The notes beneath the pieces are model-generated. The model was given only the letters and a program-made list of their open reading frames with translations. It did no database searches and had not been told where the DNA came from. Below are positions 1 through 10,405 of a stretch of 64,000 nucleotides of DNA, piece after piece. This stretch comes from Lolliginicoccus lacisalsi (GTDB taxonomy: Bacteria; Actinomycetota; Actinomycetes; Mycobacteriales; Mycobacteriaceae): assembly GCF_014841105.1 (NCBI RefSeq), contig NZ_JACYWE010000001.1, positions 507,365-571,364 on the forward strand, read 5' to 3'. The translations under genes and the position numbers were made by a program. The stretch's first letter is position 1. Each line of letters starts with the position of its first letter.

Positions 1-263
1 ACCCCGCCGGCCTGCGCGGTGCCCATCACCGAGCGGACGTTCTGCTGCGAGAACACCCGCTCGATGGCAACGACATCGGGGCGGTGCTTGTCCATCCATT
101 CCTCCGCCACGGTGGCGATGCGCAGCAGGCGCGCGGACAGCTCGAGGTCGGGAGGCGTGCGGACCACATCGACCGCGATCGCAATGACACTGCGTCCCGA
201 TCCCGAATCAACGATGCCGAGCCCGCACCGGGTGAGCCCCGGGTCAACGCCCATTACCCTCAC
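1..263 (-). CDS. ruvC: Crossover junction endodeoxyribonuclease RuvC (N-terminal part, cut by window edge)
   Basis: Holliday-junction resolvase of the RuvABC complex. Only the first 87 or so codons are in the window. The translation shows the RNase H-like opening [10 protein letters not shown], whose Asp is the first catalytic acid of the family, then [14 protein letters not shown], which holds the conserved second acid (Glu). The GTG start at 263 is preceded by GGAGG five bases upstream, which fixes it over the neighbouring in-frame GTG at 269. It lies downstream of yebC on the same strand, the usual yebC-ruvC arrangement, and ruvA/ruvB would be expected beyond the window edge. Confidence 0.93.
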   Translation of the reverse strand, partial: MRVMGVDPGLTRCGLGIVDSGSGRSVIAIAVDVVRTPPDLELSARLLRIATVAEEWMDKHRPDVVAIERVFSQQNVRSVMGTAQAGG

Positions 264-371
264 GCGCACCTCCACCCCATGCGAACAGTTGTTCGATAGT
301 GTAGTGGATATCGCTCGCTCGGGTCGTCCGCGAGCGGCGGGCGAGTCGCGGCGACCGATCGAGCTGAATCG

Positions 372-1124
372 TCATTCGTCGAGCTGGGCAAGGACCTCGT
401 CGGAGATGTCGATGTTCGAGTAGACGTTCTGCACGTCATCGCAATCCTCGAGGGCATCGATGAGCCGCAGCACCTTGCGGGCAGCGTCGGCATCGACGGC
501 CACGCTCATCGAGGGCTGGAAGCTCGGCTCGGCCGAGTCGTAGTCGATCCCGGCCTCGACGAGCGCGGTGCGGACCGCCACGAGGTCGGTGGGCTCGGAG
601 ACGATCTCGAAGCTCTCGCCGAGATCGTTGACCTCCTCAGCGCCCGCCTCGAGCACCGCGAGCAGGATGTCGTCCTCCGAGAGGCCGTGCTTCTCCAGCA
701 CGACCACGCCCTTGCGGGAGAACATGTAGGCCACCGAGCCGGCGTCGGCCATGTTGCCGCCGTTGCGGCTCATCGCGGTGCGAACCTCGCCCGCGGCGCG
801 GTTGCGATTGTCGGTGAGGCACTCGATGAGCAGCGCCACGCCATTGGGCCCATAGCCCTCGTACATGATGGTCTGCCAGTCCGCGCCGCCGGCCTCCTCG
901 CCGGAACCGCGCTTGCGCGCCCGCTCGATGTTGTCGTTGGGCACCGAGGCCTTCTTCGCCTTCTGGATGGCGTCGTAGAGCGTGGGATTGCCCGTAGGAT
1001 CACCACCGCCGGTGCGAGCCGCGACCTCGACGTTCTTGACCAGCTTGGCGAAGAGCTTGCCGCGCTTGGCGTCGATGGCCGCCTTCTTGTGCTTGGTGGT
1101 GGCCCATTTGGAGTGGCCGCTCAT
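372..1124 (-). CDS. yebC: YebC/PmpR family protein
   Basis: Member of the YebC family, recently linked in other bacteria to ribosome rescue at polyproline stretches and earlier described as a DNA-binding regulator; the role here is inferred from family only. The 250-residue length is typical. It opens with the family signature [14 protein letters not shown] and carries the NDNIERA and [10 protein letters not shown] motifs in the N-terminal half. It lies between pdxT and ruvC, the same order as in M. tuberculosis (Rv2603c upstream of ruvC). Confidence 0.95.
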   Translation of the reverse strand: MSGHSKWATTKHKKAAIDAKRGKLFAKLVKNVEVAARTGGGDPTGNPTLYDAIQKAKKASVPNDNIERARKRGSGEEAGGADWQTIMYEGYGPNGVALLIECLTDNRNRAAGEVRTAMSRNGGNMADAGSVAYMFSRKGVVVLEKHGLSEDDILLAVLEAGAEEVNDLGESFEIVSEPTDLVAVRTALVEAGIDYDSAEPSFQPSMSVAVDADAARKVLRLIDALEDCDDVQNVYSNIDISDEVLAQLDE

Positions 1125-1188
1125 AAGGTCCGGTTCCTTCCGACGTCACCGATCGTTCACTGCGAGGACTTGGCTGGCGTGGGGAATG

Positions 1189-1809
1189 TTACCCCGGCCG
1201 ACCCGCATTGTTCCGCACGCTGTCGACGAACAAGCCATGCACGCGACGGTCACCCGTCACCTCCGGATGGAACGAGGTGGCCATCACCGGCCCCTGGCGG
1301 ACCGCGACCACCCGTCCCGCGGCCGGTCCGGTCTGCACGGTGGCGAGCACCTCCACGCCGGGACCGCACTCCTCGACCCACGGGGCCCGGATGAACACCG
1401 CCCGCAATGGCTCACCCTCGATGCCGTTCATTGCCAGGTCCTCCTCGAAGGAATCCACCTGGCGGCCAAAGGCATTGCGGCGAACCGTGATATCGATCGC
1501 CCCCAGGCTCACCGCGTCCGGGCGCGTGTCGAGAACGGTCGAGGCCAGCATGATCATCCCGGCGCAGGAGCCATACGCGGGAAGCCCCTCGGCCAGCGCC
1601 GCGCGCAACGGATCGAACAGGTCGAACACGGTGAGCAGGCGGCTCATCGTCGTCGACTCGCCGCCGGGGATGACCAGTCCATCAACGCTATCGATCTCCG
1701 TCGCGCGTCGCACCCGCACTGGCTCCGCCCCCACCGCTTCGAGCGCATGCATGTGCTCGCGGACATCGCCCTGCAGCGACAGGACACCTATGACGAGTCG
1801 GGATTCCAC
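1189..1809 (-). CDS. pdxT: Pyridoxal 5'-phosphate synthase glutaminase subunit PdxT
   Basis: Glutaminase that supplies ammonia to PdxS for de novo pyridoxal phosphate synthesis. It is a class I glutamine amidotransferase of 206 residues. Visible motifs are [11 protein letters not shown] near the N terminus, IPGGEST, the nucleophile Cys in YGSCAGM (around residue 80), and the His-Glu pair in SFHPE near the C terminus, so the triad is complete. It is separated from its partner pdxS only by tesB in the same leftward operon, as in M. tuberculosis (Rv2604c-Rv2606c). Confidence 0.95.
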   Translation of the reverse strand: MESRLVIGVLSLQGDVREHMHALEAVGAEPVRVRRATEIDSVDGLVIPGGESTTMSRLLTVFDLFDPLRAALAEGLPAYGSCAGMIMLASTVLDTRPDAVSLGAIDITVRRNAFGRQVDSFEEDLAMNGIEGEPLRAVFIRAPWVEECGPGVEVLATVQTGPAAGRVVAVRQGPVMATSFHPEVTGDRRVHGLFVDSVRNNAGRPG

Positions 1810-1865
1810 TCGCGACAGAGTAGGTCGTTGCCCGGCGAATGTCGAAACAGCGGTCAGCCAGGTAG

Positions 1866-2690
1866 TCAGTCCCGCGGCAGCCTGGTCAGGCCCTCCTGGA
1901 CCACGGCGGCCACGAGCCTGCCTTCCGCGTCCCAGATGCGCCCTTGCGTCAGGGCGCGCCCGTGGCCGGCATACGGCGACGTCTGGTCATAGAGGAGCCA
2001 CTGATCGGCCCGGAATGGCTGCATGAACCACATGGCGTGGTCCAGCGAGGCGAGCTGCACCCGCGAGCGCTCCTTGGGGTGCGGCCCCAGCGACGAGCCG
2101 AGCAGCAGCATGTCGCTCATGTAGGCGAGCGCGCAGACATGCGCCGTGGGGTCGTCCGCGATCTTGCCCCGGTAGCGCATCCACACCCGCTGCTGCGACG
2201 CGAGCCTCGGGTGCAGCTCGGTCTGGTCCGGCGGCACGATCCGCAGGTCCCAGTTGGACCACTCCCGGAGCTCCCAGCGGTCCTTCAGCTCCGGCACGTC
2301 CGCGGGATCGGGCAGGTCCTCCGCGTTGGGCACCGGCGGCACCACATCGCTGTGCTCGATGCCGGGATCACCGACGTGGAAGGACGCCGACATGACAAAG
2401 ATCGCCTCGCCATCCTGCACGGCCTGGATGCGCCGGGTGCAGAACGAGCGTCCCTCGCGAATCCGGTCCACGAGGTACACCGTGGGCATCTTCGGCTTGC
2501 CCGGGCGCAGGAAGTAGGCATGCATCGAGTGCACCGTGAACGCGGGGTCCACCGTGCGCACCGCCGCGATCAGCGACTGGCAGGCAACCTGGCCACCGAA
2601 GGTCCGGTGCAGCAGGGTCTCCACGGGCTCGCCGCGAAAGATGTCCTTCTCGATCTGCTCGACATCCAGGACTTCCTCGATGGTGGCCAT
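1866..2690 (-). CDS. tesB: Acyl-CoA thioesterase II (TesB)
   Basis: Double hot-dog thioesterase that hydrolyses acyl-CoA to free fatty acid and CoA in the cytosol. The 274-residue product has the TesB features [13 protein letters not shown] near residue 30, the [11 protein letters not shown] strand, and the C-terminal segment [18 protein letters not shown] that characterises the second hot-dog repeat. It starts at an ATG 40 bases after pdxS and lies between pdxS and pdxT, a conserved interposition in Mycobacteriales. Its physiological substrate is not predictable from sequence. Confidence 0.93.
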   Translation of the reverse strand: MATIEEVLDVEQIEKDIFRGEPVETLLHRTFGGQVACQSLIAAVRTVDPAFTVHSMHAYFLRPGKPKMPTVYLVDRIREGRSFCTRRIQAVQDGEAIFVMSASFHVGDPGIEHSDVVPPVPNAEDLPDPADVPELKDRWELREWSNWDLRIVPPDQTELHPRLASQQRVWMRYRGKIADDPTAHVCALAYMSDMLLLGSSLGPHPKERSRVQLASLDHAMWFMQPFRADQWLLYDQTSPYAGHGRALTQGRIWDAEGRLVAAVVQEGLTRLPRD

Positions 2691-2729
2691 GATGCCCTCT
2701 CCTATTGGATCGTGATCAGTGGTGCTGGG

Positions 2730-3650
2730 TCACCAGCCGCGGTCAGAAAGGCGGTGCGAGACAGGGATGTCATCGACGTTGATGCCGACCATCGCCTCGC
2801 CGAGACCACGCGAGACCGAGGCCAACATATCCGGATCGTCGAAGTAGGTGGTGGCTTTCACGATAGCCGCCGCGCGCTTGACCGGATCACCGGACTTGAA
2901 GATCCCCGAGCCCACGAACACGCCCTCCGCCCCGAGCTGCATCATCATCGCCGCGTCCGCCGGGGTCGCGATGCCGCCCGCGGTGAACATCACGACGGGC
3001 AGCTTGCCCGTGGTGGCGACCTCGGCGACCAGCTCATACGGCGCCTGCAGCTCCTTCGCCGCGACGAACAGCTCGTCCTGGCTCAGCGCGCCCAGGCGCC
3101 GGATCGCGCCGCCGATCTCGCGCATATGGGTGGTGGCATTGGACACGTCTCCCGTGCCGGCCTCGCCCTTGGACCGGATCATCGCCGCGCCCTCGGTGAT
3201 GCGCCGCAGCGCCTCGCCCAGGTTCGTCGCGCCACACACGAACGGCACGGTGAACTGCCACTTGTCGATGTGGTTGGCGTAGTCGGCAGGGGTAAGCACC
3301 TCGGACTCGTCGATGTAGTCCACGCCGAGGCTCTGCAGGATCTGCGCCTCCACGAAGTGGCCGATGCGCGCCTTCGCCATCACCGGGATCGACACGGCGT
3401 CGATGATCCCTTGGATCATGTCGGGATCGCTCATGCGCACCACGCCGCCCTGGGCACGGATATCGGCGGGCACCCGCTCGAGCGCCATGACCGCGACGGC
3501 ACCCGCGTCCTCGGCGATCTTCGCCTGATCGGGGGTGACGACATCCATGATCACCCCGCCCTTGAGCATTTCCGCCATGCCGCGCTTGACGCGCGCGGTG
3601 CCGGTCGCATGCTCGGCGGAGTTAGTGGGACTTGAAGGGGATGCGCTCAC
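2730..3650 (-). CDS. pdxS: Pyridoxal 5'-phosphate synthase subunit PdxS
   Basis: Synthase subunit that condenses ribose 5-phosphate, glyceraldehyde 3-phosphate and ammonia from PdxT into PLP. The TIM-barrel sequence is highly conserved: [17 protein letters not shown], then [16 protein letters not shown], and the phosphate-binding [13 protein letters not shown] near the C terminus. An open frame extends much further upstream, but the GTG at 3650 is preceded by an AGGAG site and gives 306 residues, the family's usual size; upstream residues are arginine-rich noise. Confidence 0.95.
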   Translation of the reverse strand: MSASPSSPTNSAEHATGTARVKRGMAEMLKGGVIMDVVTPDQAKIAEDAGAVAVMALERVPADIRAQGGVVRMSDPDMIQGIIDAVSIPVMAKARIGHFVEAQILQSLGVDYIDESEVLTPADYANHIDKWQFTVPFVCGATNLGEALRRITEGAAMIRSKGEAGTGDVSNATTHMREIGGAIRRLGALSQDELFVAAKELQAPYELVAEVATTGKLPVVMFTAGGIATPADAAMMMQLGAEGVFVGSGIFKSGDPVKRAAAIVKATTYFDDPDMLASVSRGLGEAMVGINVDDIPVSHRLSDRGW

Positions 3651-3748
3651 GAAAGTCACTCCTGCATATAAGGCCATCAAGGGGTGGTCTGTTAACCCCA
3701 CCATCCTAGGAGGGAGCGGCCCGTGGCGCGAAGCCGGACCCTCCCCCG

Positions 3749-4675
3749 CTACTGGATGGTGCGCGGCGGCTGCAGCGGCACCCGCCCGGACGCGACGCCC
3801 TCTGCCTCGGCGATGAGACCGGCGAGCTCCCGCGGGTACACCTGTTCCCCCTCCGCGCACAGCTCGCGGATCGCGGCCGCGTCGCACCAGCGGAACCCCA
3901 GCAATGCTCGTGTCTCCAGCTCGGTGAGCCCGGAGGGCACGGGCTCGAAGCGGCCCGTCAGGGACACGAAGATCTTCTCCTCGCTGCGCATCGCCGATCC
4001 ATTGAACGTGAACTCCTCGGTGCGATCCCAGACCGGGCCGATCAGTTCCTCCTCGGCGAGCGCCCGGCCCGTCTCCTCAGCGACCTCCCGGCGCGCGGCG
4101 GCCCGCACATCCTCGTCGGCCTCGATCCCACCGCCAGGGGTGAACCAGAATGCTGGACCCGGATCCTCGGGATCGGTACCGCGGACGAGAAGAACGCTGC
4201 CCGCGCCATCGAGCAGCAGGACGCGCGCGGATTCCCGCCGCGGCGGCGCGGATGCCTGCGCTCCGCTGCCGGTGATGGCGCCATCGGGGCCGTGCTCGGG
4301 CGCGACGCCCCGAGCCACGGTGGCGCGCAGATGCTCCACCGGCTGCACGAACTCACGCTCGATGATGTCGAAGAACCGCGGCTGGGGGGCGGTGCCGGCC
4401 AGCCGGAGCCAGCGCACCGGCCTGCGCTGCCTCAGTGCCCGCGTGTCGCCGACGGCATCATTGTGGAAGCGCCGCGCGATCATCACGCGGGCCTCGGCAT
4501 CGGCAAGCTCAGCAACGAGCGGCGAGGACAGGTCCTCGATCATCACCTGCGACAAAGCCCCGGACAGCTGGTTCTCCGCATCCTCGCGGGCATCCCTGCC
4601 TGCTCGCTCCGCGCGGTCGGCGAGGCGGGCTATGCGGGGCTCGTCGAGCGCCTGGGCGATCGCCCGCGCCCCCAC
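3749..4675 (-). CDS. NUDIX hydrolase with LemA-like N-terminal region (5' end cut off by an in-frame stop)
   Basis: The C-terminal half is a NUDIX domain: after [17 protein letters not shown] comes the Nudix box [20 protein letters not shown] (about residues 193-212). The N-terminal half is LemA-like ([25 protein letters not shown]). The open frame starts at GTG 4675, which has no convincing ribosome site. The reading frame continues upstream to 4834 across a TGA at 4709-4711, and that segment encodes the expected membrane anchor. The equivalent mycobacterial gene next to pimA (Rv2609c) is annotated as a membrane protein. The gene is therefore probably a nonsense allele, a sequencing error, or a shortened cytosolic form. 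Confidence 0.75.
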   Translation of the reverse strand: MGARAIAQALDEPRIARLADRAERAGRDAREDAENQLSGALSQVMIEDLSSPLVAELADAEARVMIARRFHNDAVGDTRALRQRRPVRWLRLAGTAPQPRFFDIIEREFVQPVEHLRATVARGVAPEHGPDGAITGSGAQASAPPRRESARVLLLDGAGSVLLVRGTDPEDPGPAFWFTPGGGIEADEDVRAAARREVAEETGRALAEEELIGPVWDRTEEFTFNGSAMRSEEKIFVSLTGRFEPVPSGLTELETRALLGFRWCDAAAIRELCAEGEQVYPRELAGLIAEAEGVASGRVPLQPPRTIQ

Positions 4676-4708
4676 GGCACGGCGAGCGAGCGAGGCGTCG
4701 AGGGACTG

Positions 4709-4834
4709 TCACGCCTTGTCGTACCGGATGTGGAGCCGATCGAGCCTGTTTGCAGTGGATAGTAGCCACGCCACGACCAGCACGACCACGATGGCCAGCG
4801 CGAGCGCGAGCAGCAGCACCCAGATTGGCAGCAC
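4709..4834 (-). pseudogene. Severed 5' segment of the LemA/NUDIX membrane protein gene
   Basis: In the same frame as the NUDIX gene, a GTG at 4834 begins VLPIWVLLLALALAIVVVLV, one clear transmembrane helix, then STANRLDRLHIRYDKA and a TGA at 4709-4711. Reading resumes at once with [12 protein letters not shown]. In LemA-type proteins the residue at the TGA is normally Trp (pattern nRl..lr...d.aW..id..l.rR), so one TGG-to-TGA change explains the break. A purine-rich AAGGGGG site sits upstream of 4834, nine bases after the pimA stop, which is normal operon spacing and supports 4834 as the original start. Confidence 0.7.
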
Positions 4835-4843
4835 GGCTCCCCC

Positions 4844-5980
4844 TTAGCTCTTCCGCGCCAGCGAGCGCGGCACCGGAGTGCCCGTACCGATGACGGCCTC
4901 GTACACGCGCAGGACCTGGCGGGAGACGACGCTCCAGTCGTAGTGCAGGACAGCGACGCTCGCCTCGGCGACGAGCTGGTCCCGATAGTCCCGATCAGTG
5001 AGCACGCGGTCGATGCCGTGCGCGAGGCTCGCACCATCATCGAGCTTGGTGAGGCATCCCGCTCGGCCGTCGCGCAGCACGCGCCGGAACGCATCGAGCT
5101 CGCTCGCCACCACCGGGGTGCCCGCCGCCATCGCCTCGACGAGCACGATGCCGAAGCTCTCGCCGCCAAGGTTCGGTGCGCAATACACGTCCGCGCTGCG
5201 CAACGCCGACGCCTTCTCCTCGTCGCTGACCTGTCCCAGGAACCGGAAGTGGCTGGCCAGTGGCCCGAGCTCGGCGCGCAAGGCAGCCTCGTCGCCGCGA
5301 CCGACCACGATGACCTCGAGGTCAGGGTGGCGCTCCACGATCGAGGGCAGCGCGGAGACGAGCACCGACATGCCCTTGCGCGGCTCGTCGTAGCGACCGA
5401 GGAAGAGCAAGGTCTTGCCGGGGCGCGGATATCCCTCGAAGGGCCGGGCGGTGGCGAAGAAGCCCACCCGCACCCCGTTGGGAATCTCCACCGCATCGGA
5501 GCCGAGCGATTCGATCTGCCATCGCCGCGCGAGCTCGGACACGGCGATCTTGCCGTTGATCTTCTCGAGCAGGGGCTGCAGCACGGGCTGGACGGTGCTC
5601 AGCATCAAGGACTTGGTGGTGGAGGTATGGAACGTGGCCACCACCGGCACCTCGGCGAGGCTGAGCGCGAGCATCGACAGGCTGGGCGCGTTCGGCTCGT
5701 GCAGGTGCACGACGTCGAACTGGCCGTCCTGCAACCACTTGCGCACGCGCTGGTAGGTGACCGGACCGAAGCGCAGGCGCGCGACCGAGCCGTTGTACGG
5801 GATGGGCACCGCCCGGCCTGCCGACACCACGTACGGAGGGAGGTCCGTTCCCGGGGTGGCGGGAGCAAGGACGCTCACCTCATGGCCCATCTCGATGAGC
5901 ACGCCCGCGAGCTCGACGACGTGCGCTTGCACGCCGCCGGGAACATCGAATGAGTACGGACATACCATGCCGATCCGCAT
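4844..5980 (-). CDS. pimA: Phosphatidyl-myo-inositol alpha-mannosyltransferase PimA
   Basis: GT4 (GT-B fold) glycosyltransferase that transfers mannose from GDP-mannose to position 2 of phosphatidylinositol, the first step of PIM synthesis at the inner face of the membrane. The 378-residue protein begins MRIGMVCPYSFDVPGGVQ, carries VVHLHEPNAPS, the donor-site FLGRYDEPRKGM, and the EX7E-type segment GGESFGIVLVEAMAAGTPV. The ATG at 5980 overlaps the patA stop (TGATG), indicating translational coupling. A longer open frame upstream is out of register with patA and is not real. Confidence 0.95.
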   Translation of the reverse strand: MRIGMVCPYSFDVPGGVQAHVVELAGVLIEMGHEVSVLAPATPGTDLPPYVVSAGRAVPIPYNGSVARLRFGPVTYQRVRKWLQDGQFDVVHLHEPNAPSLSMLALSLAEVPVVATFHTSTTKSLMLSTVQPVLQPLLEKINGKIAVSELARRWQIESLGSDAVEIPNGVRVGFFATARPFEGYPRPGKTLLFLGRYDEPRKGMSVLVSALPSIVERHPDLEVIVVGRGDEAALRAELGPLASHFRFLGQVSDEEKASALRSADVYCAPNLGGESFGIVLVEAMAAGTPVVASELDAFRRVLRDGRAGCLTKLDDGASLAHGIDRVLTDRDYRDQLVAEASVAVLHYDWSVVSRQVLRVYEAVIGTGTPVPRSLARKS

Positions 5981-6885
5981 CAGTGGGCCACCCCCATCCG
6001 CTCGAGGCGCGAGGCCGAGAGGTCCTCCCACCACAGCGGCTGCAGCATGTGCCAGTCCGCGGGGTGGCGCACGATGTTCAGCGAGAACGCATCGGCGAGC
6101 TGCTGGGTCGCTCGGGCCGTTCCGGCTGCCATGTCGATCTCGGGCTCGACCTTGAAGCCCCACCCCTTGCTGGTGAACCAGCAGTGCGCGGGCAGCAGCG
6201 CGGCCCCGGTCTCCGCGGCGAGCCGGGCGGGGCCGGCGGGAAAACTGGTGCGCTGGCCGAAGAAGTCCACCGGTATGCCGCTGGCAGTGAGGTCCCGATC
6301 GGCCATCAAGCACACGATTCCACCACTGGCGAGGCGTTCGCGGAGAACCTGATAGGGCGGCACCTCGCCCCCCGTGGCTGGAACGATCTCGAAGCCGAGC
6401 GATTCCCGGAAGGCCACGAACCGCTCGTAAAGCGACTCGGGCTTGAGCCGCTCAGCGACGGTGGTGAACCGGCCGTGGGTCTGCGCCAGCCAGACTCCAG
6501 CAAGGTCCCAGTTGCCGCTATGCGGAAGTGCCGCGACCACTCCCTTGCCCCGCGCGAGAGCCGTGTCGAGATTCTCCCGGCCCATCACGCTGGCATCGAT
6601 GGCCCGCGCGGTCGCGGCGAGATCCATCGACGGCAGGCGAAAGGCCTCCTGCCAGTACCGGGCGTACGAGCGCATGGCGGAGCGCATCAGCACATGGGGC
6701 ACGGCGATCGGGGGTACCCCCATGACGCGAGCGAGGTTGCGGCGCAGCTGTGCCGGGCCGCCGTTGCGGTTCGCGTAGTCAGCGCCGGCGTTGAACAGGC
6801 CGTCGGCCACCGCACCAGGCAGGGAGCGGACGAGCCGCCACCCGGAGGCGTAGGCGAGGTCGGCGGTCGTCTCGGAGAACGTCAC
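5980..6885 (-). CDS. patA: Phosphatidylinositol mannoside acyltransferase PatA
   Basis: LpxL/HtrB-like acyltransferase that in mycobacteria adds an acyl chain to the mannose of PIM1/PIM2. The catalytic HX4D motif is present in LPHSGNWDLAG (about residue 120), followed by LMADRDL and GIPVDFFGQRTSFPAGPARLA. The GTG start at 6885 overlaps the pgsA stop by four bases (GTGA), and the stop overlaps the pimA start, so pgsA-patA-pimA form a tightly coupled cassette. The 301-residue length matches the mycobacterial protein (Rv2611c). Confidence 0.93.
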   Translation of the reverse strand: MTFSETTADLAYASGWRLVRSLPGAVADGLFNAGADYANRNGGPAQLRRNLARVMGVPPIAVPHVLMRSAMRSYARYWQEAFRLPSMDLAATARAIDASVMGRENLDTALARGKGVVAALPHSGNWDLAGVWLAQTHGRFTTVAERLKPESLYERFVAFRESLGFEIVPATGGEVPPYQVLRERLASGGIVCLMADRDLTASGIPVDFFGQRTSFPAGPARLAAETGAALLPAHCWFTSKGWGFKVEPEIDMAAGTARATQQLADAFSLNIVRHPADWHMLQPLWWEDLSASRLERMGVAH

Positions 6886-7523
6886 GTGGCATCCCCTCCG
6901 TCGGTGAACGGGACGACGGTTGTCGCCCCCGGGGAGCGCCGGACCACCAGCACTCGCTGGACCACGGTGATGATGCTGCCCACGACGAGCAGCCACATCG
7001 CGAGATGAATGGCGAACCCGACACCAATACCGGTGAACCCGGCGCCCAGCAGCACGATCACGAGCCGGTCCGAGCGCTCCACGAGGCCCCCGTCGGCCCG
7101 TAGTCCGCTAGCCTCGGCCCGCGCCTTCGCGTAGGAGACGACCTGCGAGGCGACCAGGCAGATCAACGTCGCGATCACCAAAGTAGGCGACTCCGCGTGA
7201 TAGGCGGCCCACCAGGCCAGCGACCCGAAGATCGCGCCGTCGGCGATCCGATCACCGGTCGCGTCGAGCACCGCGCCGAACGCGGTGCCACCGCCTCGCG
7301 CGCGCGCCATGGCCCCGTCGACAAGATCGAGCAGGACGAACAAGGAAATGATGATCGCGCCCCAGAACAGCTGGTCACGCGCGAACAGGATGATCGCGGC
7401 CGCGACGCTCAGCGCGGTACCGGCGATGGTGACGACATCCGGGCTCAGGCCAGCCCGGATCAGGGCGCGCCCGATGGGGGCGGTGACCTTCGATACCGAG
7501 GGCCTACCGAACACACTGAGCAT
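6882..7523 (-). CDS. pgsA: Phosphatidylinositol phosphate synthase PgsA
   Basis: CDP-alcohol phosphatidyltransferase that makes phosphatidylinositol phosphate from CDP-diacylglycerol and inositol phosphate, feeding the PIM pathway encoded just downstream. The complete family signature DGX2ARX8GX3DX3D is readable in DLVDGAMARARG...GAVLDATGDRIAD (about residues 66-90). Several hydrophobic segments give the expected six-helix membrane enzyme. I place the start at ATG 7523 (MLSVFGRPSVSKV, 213 residues), where homology to the family begins; upstream residues in the frame look non-coding. Confidence 0.93.
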   Translation of the reverse strand: MLSVFGRPSVSKVTAPIGRALIRAGLSPDVVTIAGTALSVAAAIILFARDQLFWGAIIISLFVLLDLVDGAMARARGGGTAFGAVLDATGDRIADGAIFGSLAWWAAYHAESPTLVIATLICLVASQVVSYAKARAEASGLRADGGLVERSDRLVIVLLGAGFTGIGVGFAIHLAMWLLVVGSIITVVQRVLVVRRSPGATTVVPFTDGGDAT

Positions 7524-7627
7524 GATTGCCTGTTCCCTGTTTCCGTGAGGTTTCCTGCCGCCGAGCCTATACGGTGCGCGCGCCCGCGGCGCGATGATGC
7601 GCACCGCGGGAAGCCAACTCGTGCCGC

Positions 7628-8176
7628 CTAGCCGGTAGCTGGCCAGGACTCCGCGAGGAGCGCGCGGGTTTGCCGCAGCAACTGCGGCAGGACCTTGGTG
7701 CCCGCGGTGACGGTGATGAAGTTCGCGTCGCCGACCCAGCGCGGCACCAGGTGCTGGTGCAGGTGCGCGGACAGCGAGCCCCCCGCCGCGCCGCCGAGGT
7801 TGAGGCCCACATTGAACCCATGCGGCCGAGAAACCTCGCGGATGGTCCGCAGGGCAGCCTGCGTGAACTCAGTGAGCTCGCCCGCCTCCTCGGGGGTGAG
7901 GTCAGTGAGGTCCGCCACGTGGCGGTAGGGCACGACCATGAGGTGGCCGGGGTTGTAGGGGAAGAGGTTGAGCACGGCATACACCGCGGCGCCGCGCGCG
8001 ATGACCAGGCCGTCCTCATCCGACTTGCCGGGGATCGCGCACAATGGGCAACCCTCGTCCGGGCTCGGCCCGGTGGCCTCGGCGATGTAGGCCATGCGGT
8101 GAGGGGTCCAGATGCGATCCAGGTGATCGGGATCCCCCACCCCGCTGTCGGTCATGGCTAGGTCATCAGCGTGCAC
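7628..8176 (-). CDS. HIT domain protein (AP4A phosphorylase-like)
   Basis: Histidine-triad nucleotide hydrolase/phosphorylase; the M. tuberculosis counterpart between thrS and pgsA (Rv2613c) is described as a diadenosine tetraphosphate phosphorylase. The triad is in SAHLHQHLVPRW (about residues 137-148). WTPHRMAYI and NPGHLMVVPYRHV are also typical, and a CPLC pair near residue 43 may bind metal. The GTG at 8176 follows the thrS stop directly and has AGGG seven bases upstream; ATG 8155 is an alternative start. It is coupled to thrS. Confidence 0.9.
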   Translation of the reverse strand: MHADDLAMTDSGVGDPDHLDRIWTPHRMAYIAEATGPSPDEGCPLCAIPGKSDEDGLVIARGAAVYAVLNLFPYNPGHLMVVPYRHVADLTDLTPEEAGELTEFTQAALRTIREVSRPHGFNVGLNLGGAAGGSLSAHLHQHLVPRWVGDANFITVTAGTKVLPQLLRQTRALLAESWPATG

Positions 8177-10234
8177 TCAGGCGCCCTGCCGCTCGCGGAT
8201 GGCCTCGGCGCTCGGTGCAGCATTGATCCGCTCGCCGACCCAGCGGTTGATCACGTCCACGGCCTCGGACACGGGCACGCCATTGAGCTGGGTGCCGTCG
8301 TGGAAGCGGAAGCTGACCGCGCCCGCCTCGACGTCCCGCCCGCCGGCGAGCAGCATGAACGGCACCTTCTGCGTGGTGTGGGTGCGGATCTTCTTCTGCA
8401 TCCGCTCATCGCTGGAATCGACCTCGGCCCGGATGCCCTGCCGCTTGAGCTGATCGACCACGGCGAACAGGTGATCCTGATGGTCCTCGGCCACCGGGAT
8501 GCCCACCACCTGCACCGGCGACAGCCAGGCGGGGAAGGCGCCCGCATAGTGCTCGGTGAGCACGCCGAAGAAGCGCTCGATGGAGCCGAACAGCGCGCGG
8601 TGGATCATGACGGGACGCTGGCGGCTTCCATCGGCGGCGGTGTAGACGAGATCGAATCGATCGGGCAGGTTGAAGTCGAGCTGGATGGTCGACATCTGCC
8701 AGGTGCGGCCCAGCGCGTCCTTGGCCTGCACGGAGATCTTCGGGCCGTAGAACGCGGCGCCGCCGGGATCGGGCACCAGATGGAGGCCCGATGCCTGCGC
8801 GACCTCCTCCAGGGTCCTGGTGGATTCCTCCCACGCCTCGTCGCTGCCCACGTACTTGACGGGATCCTTGGTGGAGAGCTCGAGGTAGAAGTCATCGAGG
8901 CCGTAGTCCTTGAGCAGATCGAGGACGAAGTTCAACACATTCGTCAGCTCGTCATGCATCTGCTCCTTGGTGCAGTAGATGTGCGCATCGTCCTGCGTCA
9001 TGCCGCGGACCCGGGTCAGGCCGTGAATCACGCCGGACTTCTCGTAGCGGTACACGGAGCCGAACTCGAACAGGCGCAGCGGCAGCTCGCGGTAGGAGCG
9101 GTGGCGGTGCCGGAAGATCAGGTTGTGCATCGGGCAGTTCATCGGCTTGAGGTAGTAGTCCTGGCCCGGCTTGCGCAGGGCGCCGTCCTCATCGTGCTCC
9201 GCGTCGATGTGCATCGCGGGGAACATGCCGTCCTTGTACCAATCGAGGTGGCCCGAGACCTGGAAGAGATCGCCCTTGGTGATGTGCGGGCTGTAGACGA
9301 ACTCGTAGCCTGCCTCGATGTGCCGCTTGCGCGAGTAGTCCTCGAGCTCCTTGCGGATGATGCCGCCGCGCGGATGGAACACCGGCAGGCCCGAGCCCAG
9401 CTCGTTGGGGAAGCTGAACAGGTCGAGCTCGTTGCCCAGCCGGCGATGATCCCGCCGCTCCGCCTCGGCGAGCAGCTCGAGATGCTGATCGAGCGCCTCC
9501 TGGGTCTCCCACGCGGTGCCATACACGCGCTGAAGATCCTCGCGGCTCTGGTCGCCCCGCCAGTACGCGGCCGAGCTTCGTGTCAGCTTGAACGCCGGGA
9601 TGTGCTTGGTGGTGGGGATGTGCGGGCCGCGGCACAGGTCCGCCCACACCTTCTCGCCAGTGCGCGGATCGAGATTGTCATAGATCGTCAGCTCGGCGCC
9701 GCCGACCTCCATCACCTCGGGATCGTCGATGCCGGACTTGTCGTTGATGAGCTCGAGCTTGAACGGCTCGCTCCCCAGCTCGGCGCGCGCGTCATCGATC
9801 GACTCGACCACGCGGCGCGAGAAGCGCTGCGATTGCTTGATGATCTTGCGCATCCGCGACTCGAGCTTGGTGAGGTCCTCCGGGGTGAACGGGCGATCGA
9901 CCTGGAAGTCGTAGTAGAAGCCGTCGCGGATCGGCGGGCCGATACCGAGCTTCGCCTCGGGGAACTCCTGCTGCACGGCCTGCGCGAGCACGTGCGCGCA
10001 CGAATGCCGGATGACCATGCGGCCCTCGTCGGACGCTGCCGGGACAGCCTCGATCTGAACGTCCTCGTCCGGGATCCACGAGAGGTCCCGGAGAGCCCCC
10101 TCGGCATCCTTGACCACGACGATCCCCTCCGCGCCCTTCGTGGGCAGGCCGGCCTCGAATATCGCCTTGCCCGCCGCCGTGCCCGCCGGCACCAGGACTC
10201 GGGCGATGGCATCTCGATCAGCGGGCGTGGTCAC
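8177..10234 (-). CDS. thrS: Threonine--tRNA ligase
   Basis: Class II aminoacyl-tRNA synthetase charging tRNA-Thr. An N-terminal TGS-like region is followed by the editing-domain motif HSCAH (near residue 80), then the catalytic core: motif 2 in [16 protein letters not shown], motif 3 in [16 protein letters not shown], and the anticodon-binding domain. The zinc ligands are seen in KPMNCPMHN and later His residues. An open frame runs to 10297, but GTG 10234 has an AAGGAG site nine bases upstream and gives 685 residues, close to the M. tuberculosis enzyme. It heads the PIM operon. Confidence 0.95.
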   Translation of the reverse strand: MTTPADRDAIARVLVPAGTAAGKAIFEAGLPTKGAEGIVVVKDAEGALRDLSWIPDEDVQIEAVPAASDEGRMVIRHSCAHVLAQAVQQEFPEAKLGIGPPIRDGFYYDFQVDRPFTPEDLTKLESRMRKIIKQSQRFSRRVVESIDDARAELGSEPFKLELINDKSGIDDPEVMEVGGAELTIYDNLDPRTGEKVWADLCRGPHIPTTKHIPAFKLTRSSAAYWRGDQSREDLQRVYGTAWETQEALDQHLELLAEAERRDHRRLGNELDLFSFPNELGSGLPVFHPRGGIIRKELEDYSRKRHIEAGYEFVYSPHITKGDLFQVSGHLDWYKDGMFPAMHIDAEHDEDGALRKPGQDYYLKPMNCPMHNLIFRHRHRSYRELPLRLFEFGSVYRYEKSGVIHGLTRVRGMTQDDAHIYCTKEQMHDELTNVLNFVLDLLKDYGLDDFYLELSTKDPVKYVGSDEAWEESTRTLEEVAQASGLHLVPDPGGAAFYGPKISVQAKDALGRTWQMSTIQLDFNLPDRFDLVYTAADGSRQRPVMIHRALFGSIERFFGVLTEHYAGAFPAWLSPVQVVGIPVAEDHQDHLFAVVDQLKRQGIRAEVDSSDERMQKKIRTHTTQKVPFMLLAGGRDVEAGAVSFRFHDGTQLNGVPVSEAVDVINRWVGERINAAPSAEAIRERQGA

Positions 10235-10405
10235 GACAGGGATCTCCTTGTGCTTGGGGCCCTCCGCGAGGGCCTCGTAATACCCCGCGCCAGGCATGGC
10301 GCTCGGCAGCGATTGCGGTCCAGCCGTCGCGGTCGCGGCCCAGGAGCAGCGAGGCTCCGCCGCTCCCGCGTTTCACGGCGATGGCGCTACCACACTACCG
10401 GTTCG

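Noticed and set aside
10235-10405. Possible leader regulation (T-box or riboswitch) upstream of thrS
   Set aside because: No T-box sequence or specifier stem could be identified, and actinobacterial T-boxes are mainly known upstream of ileS.
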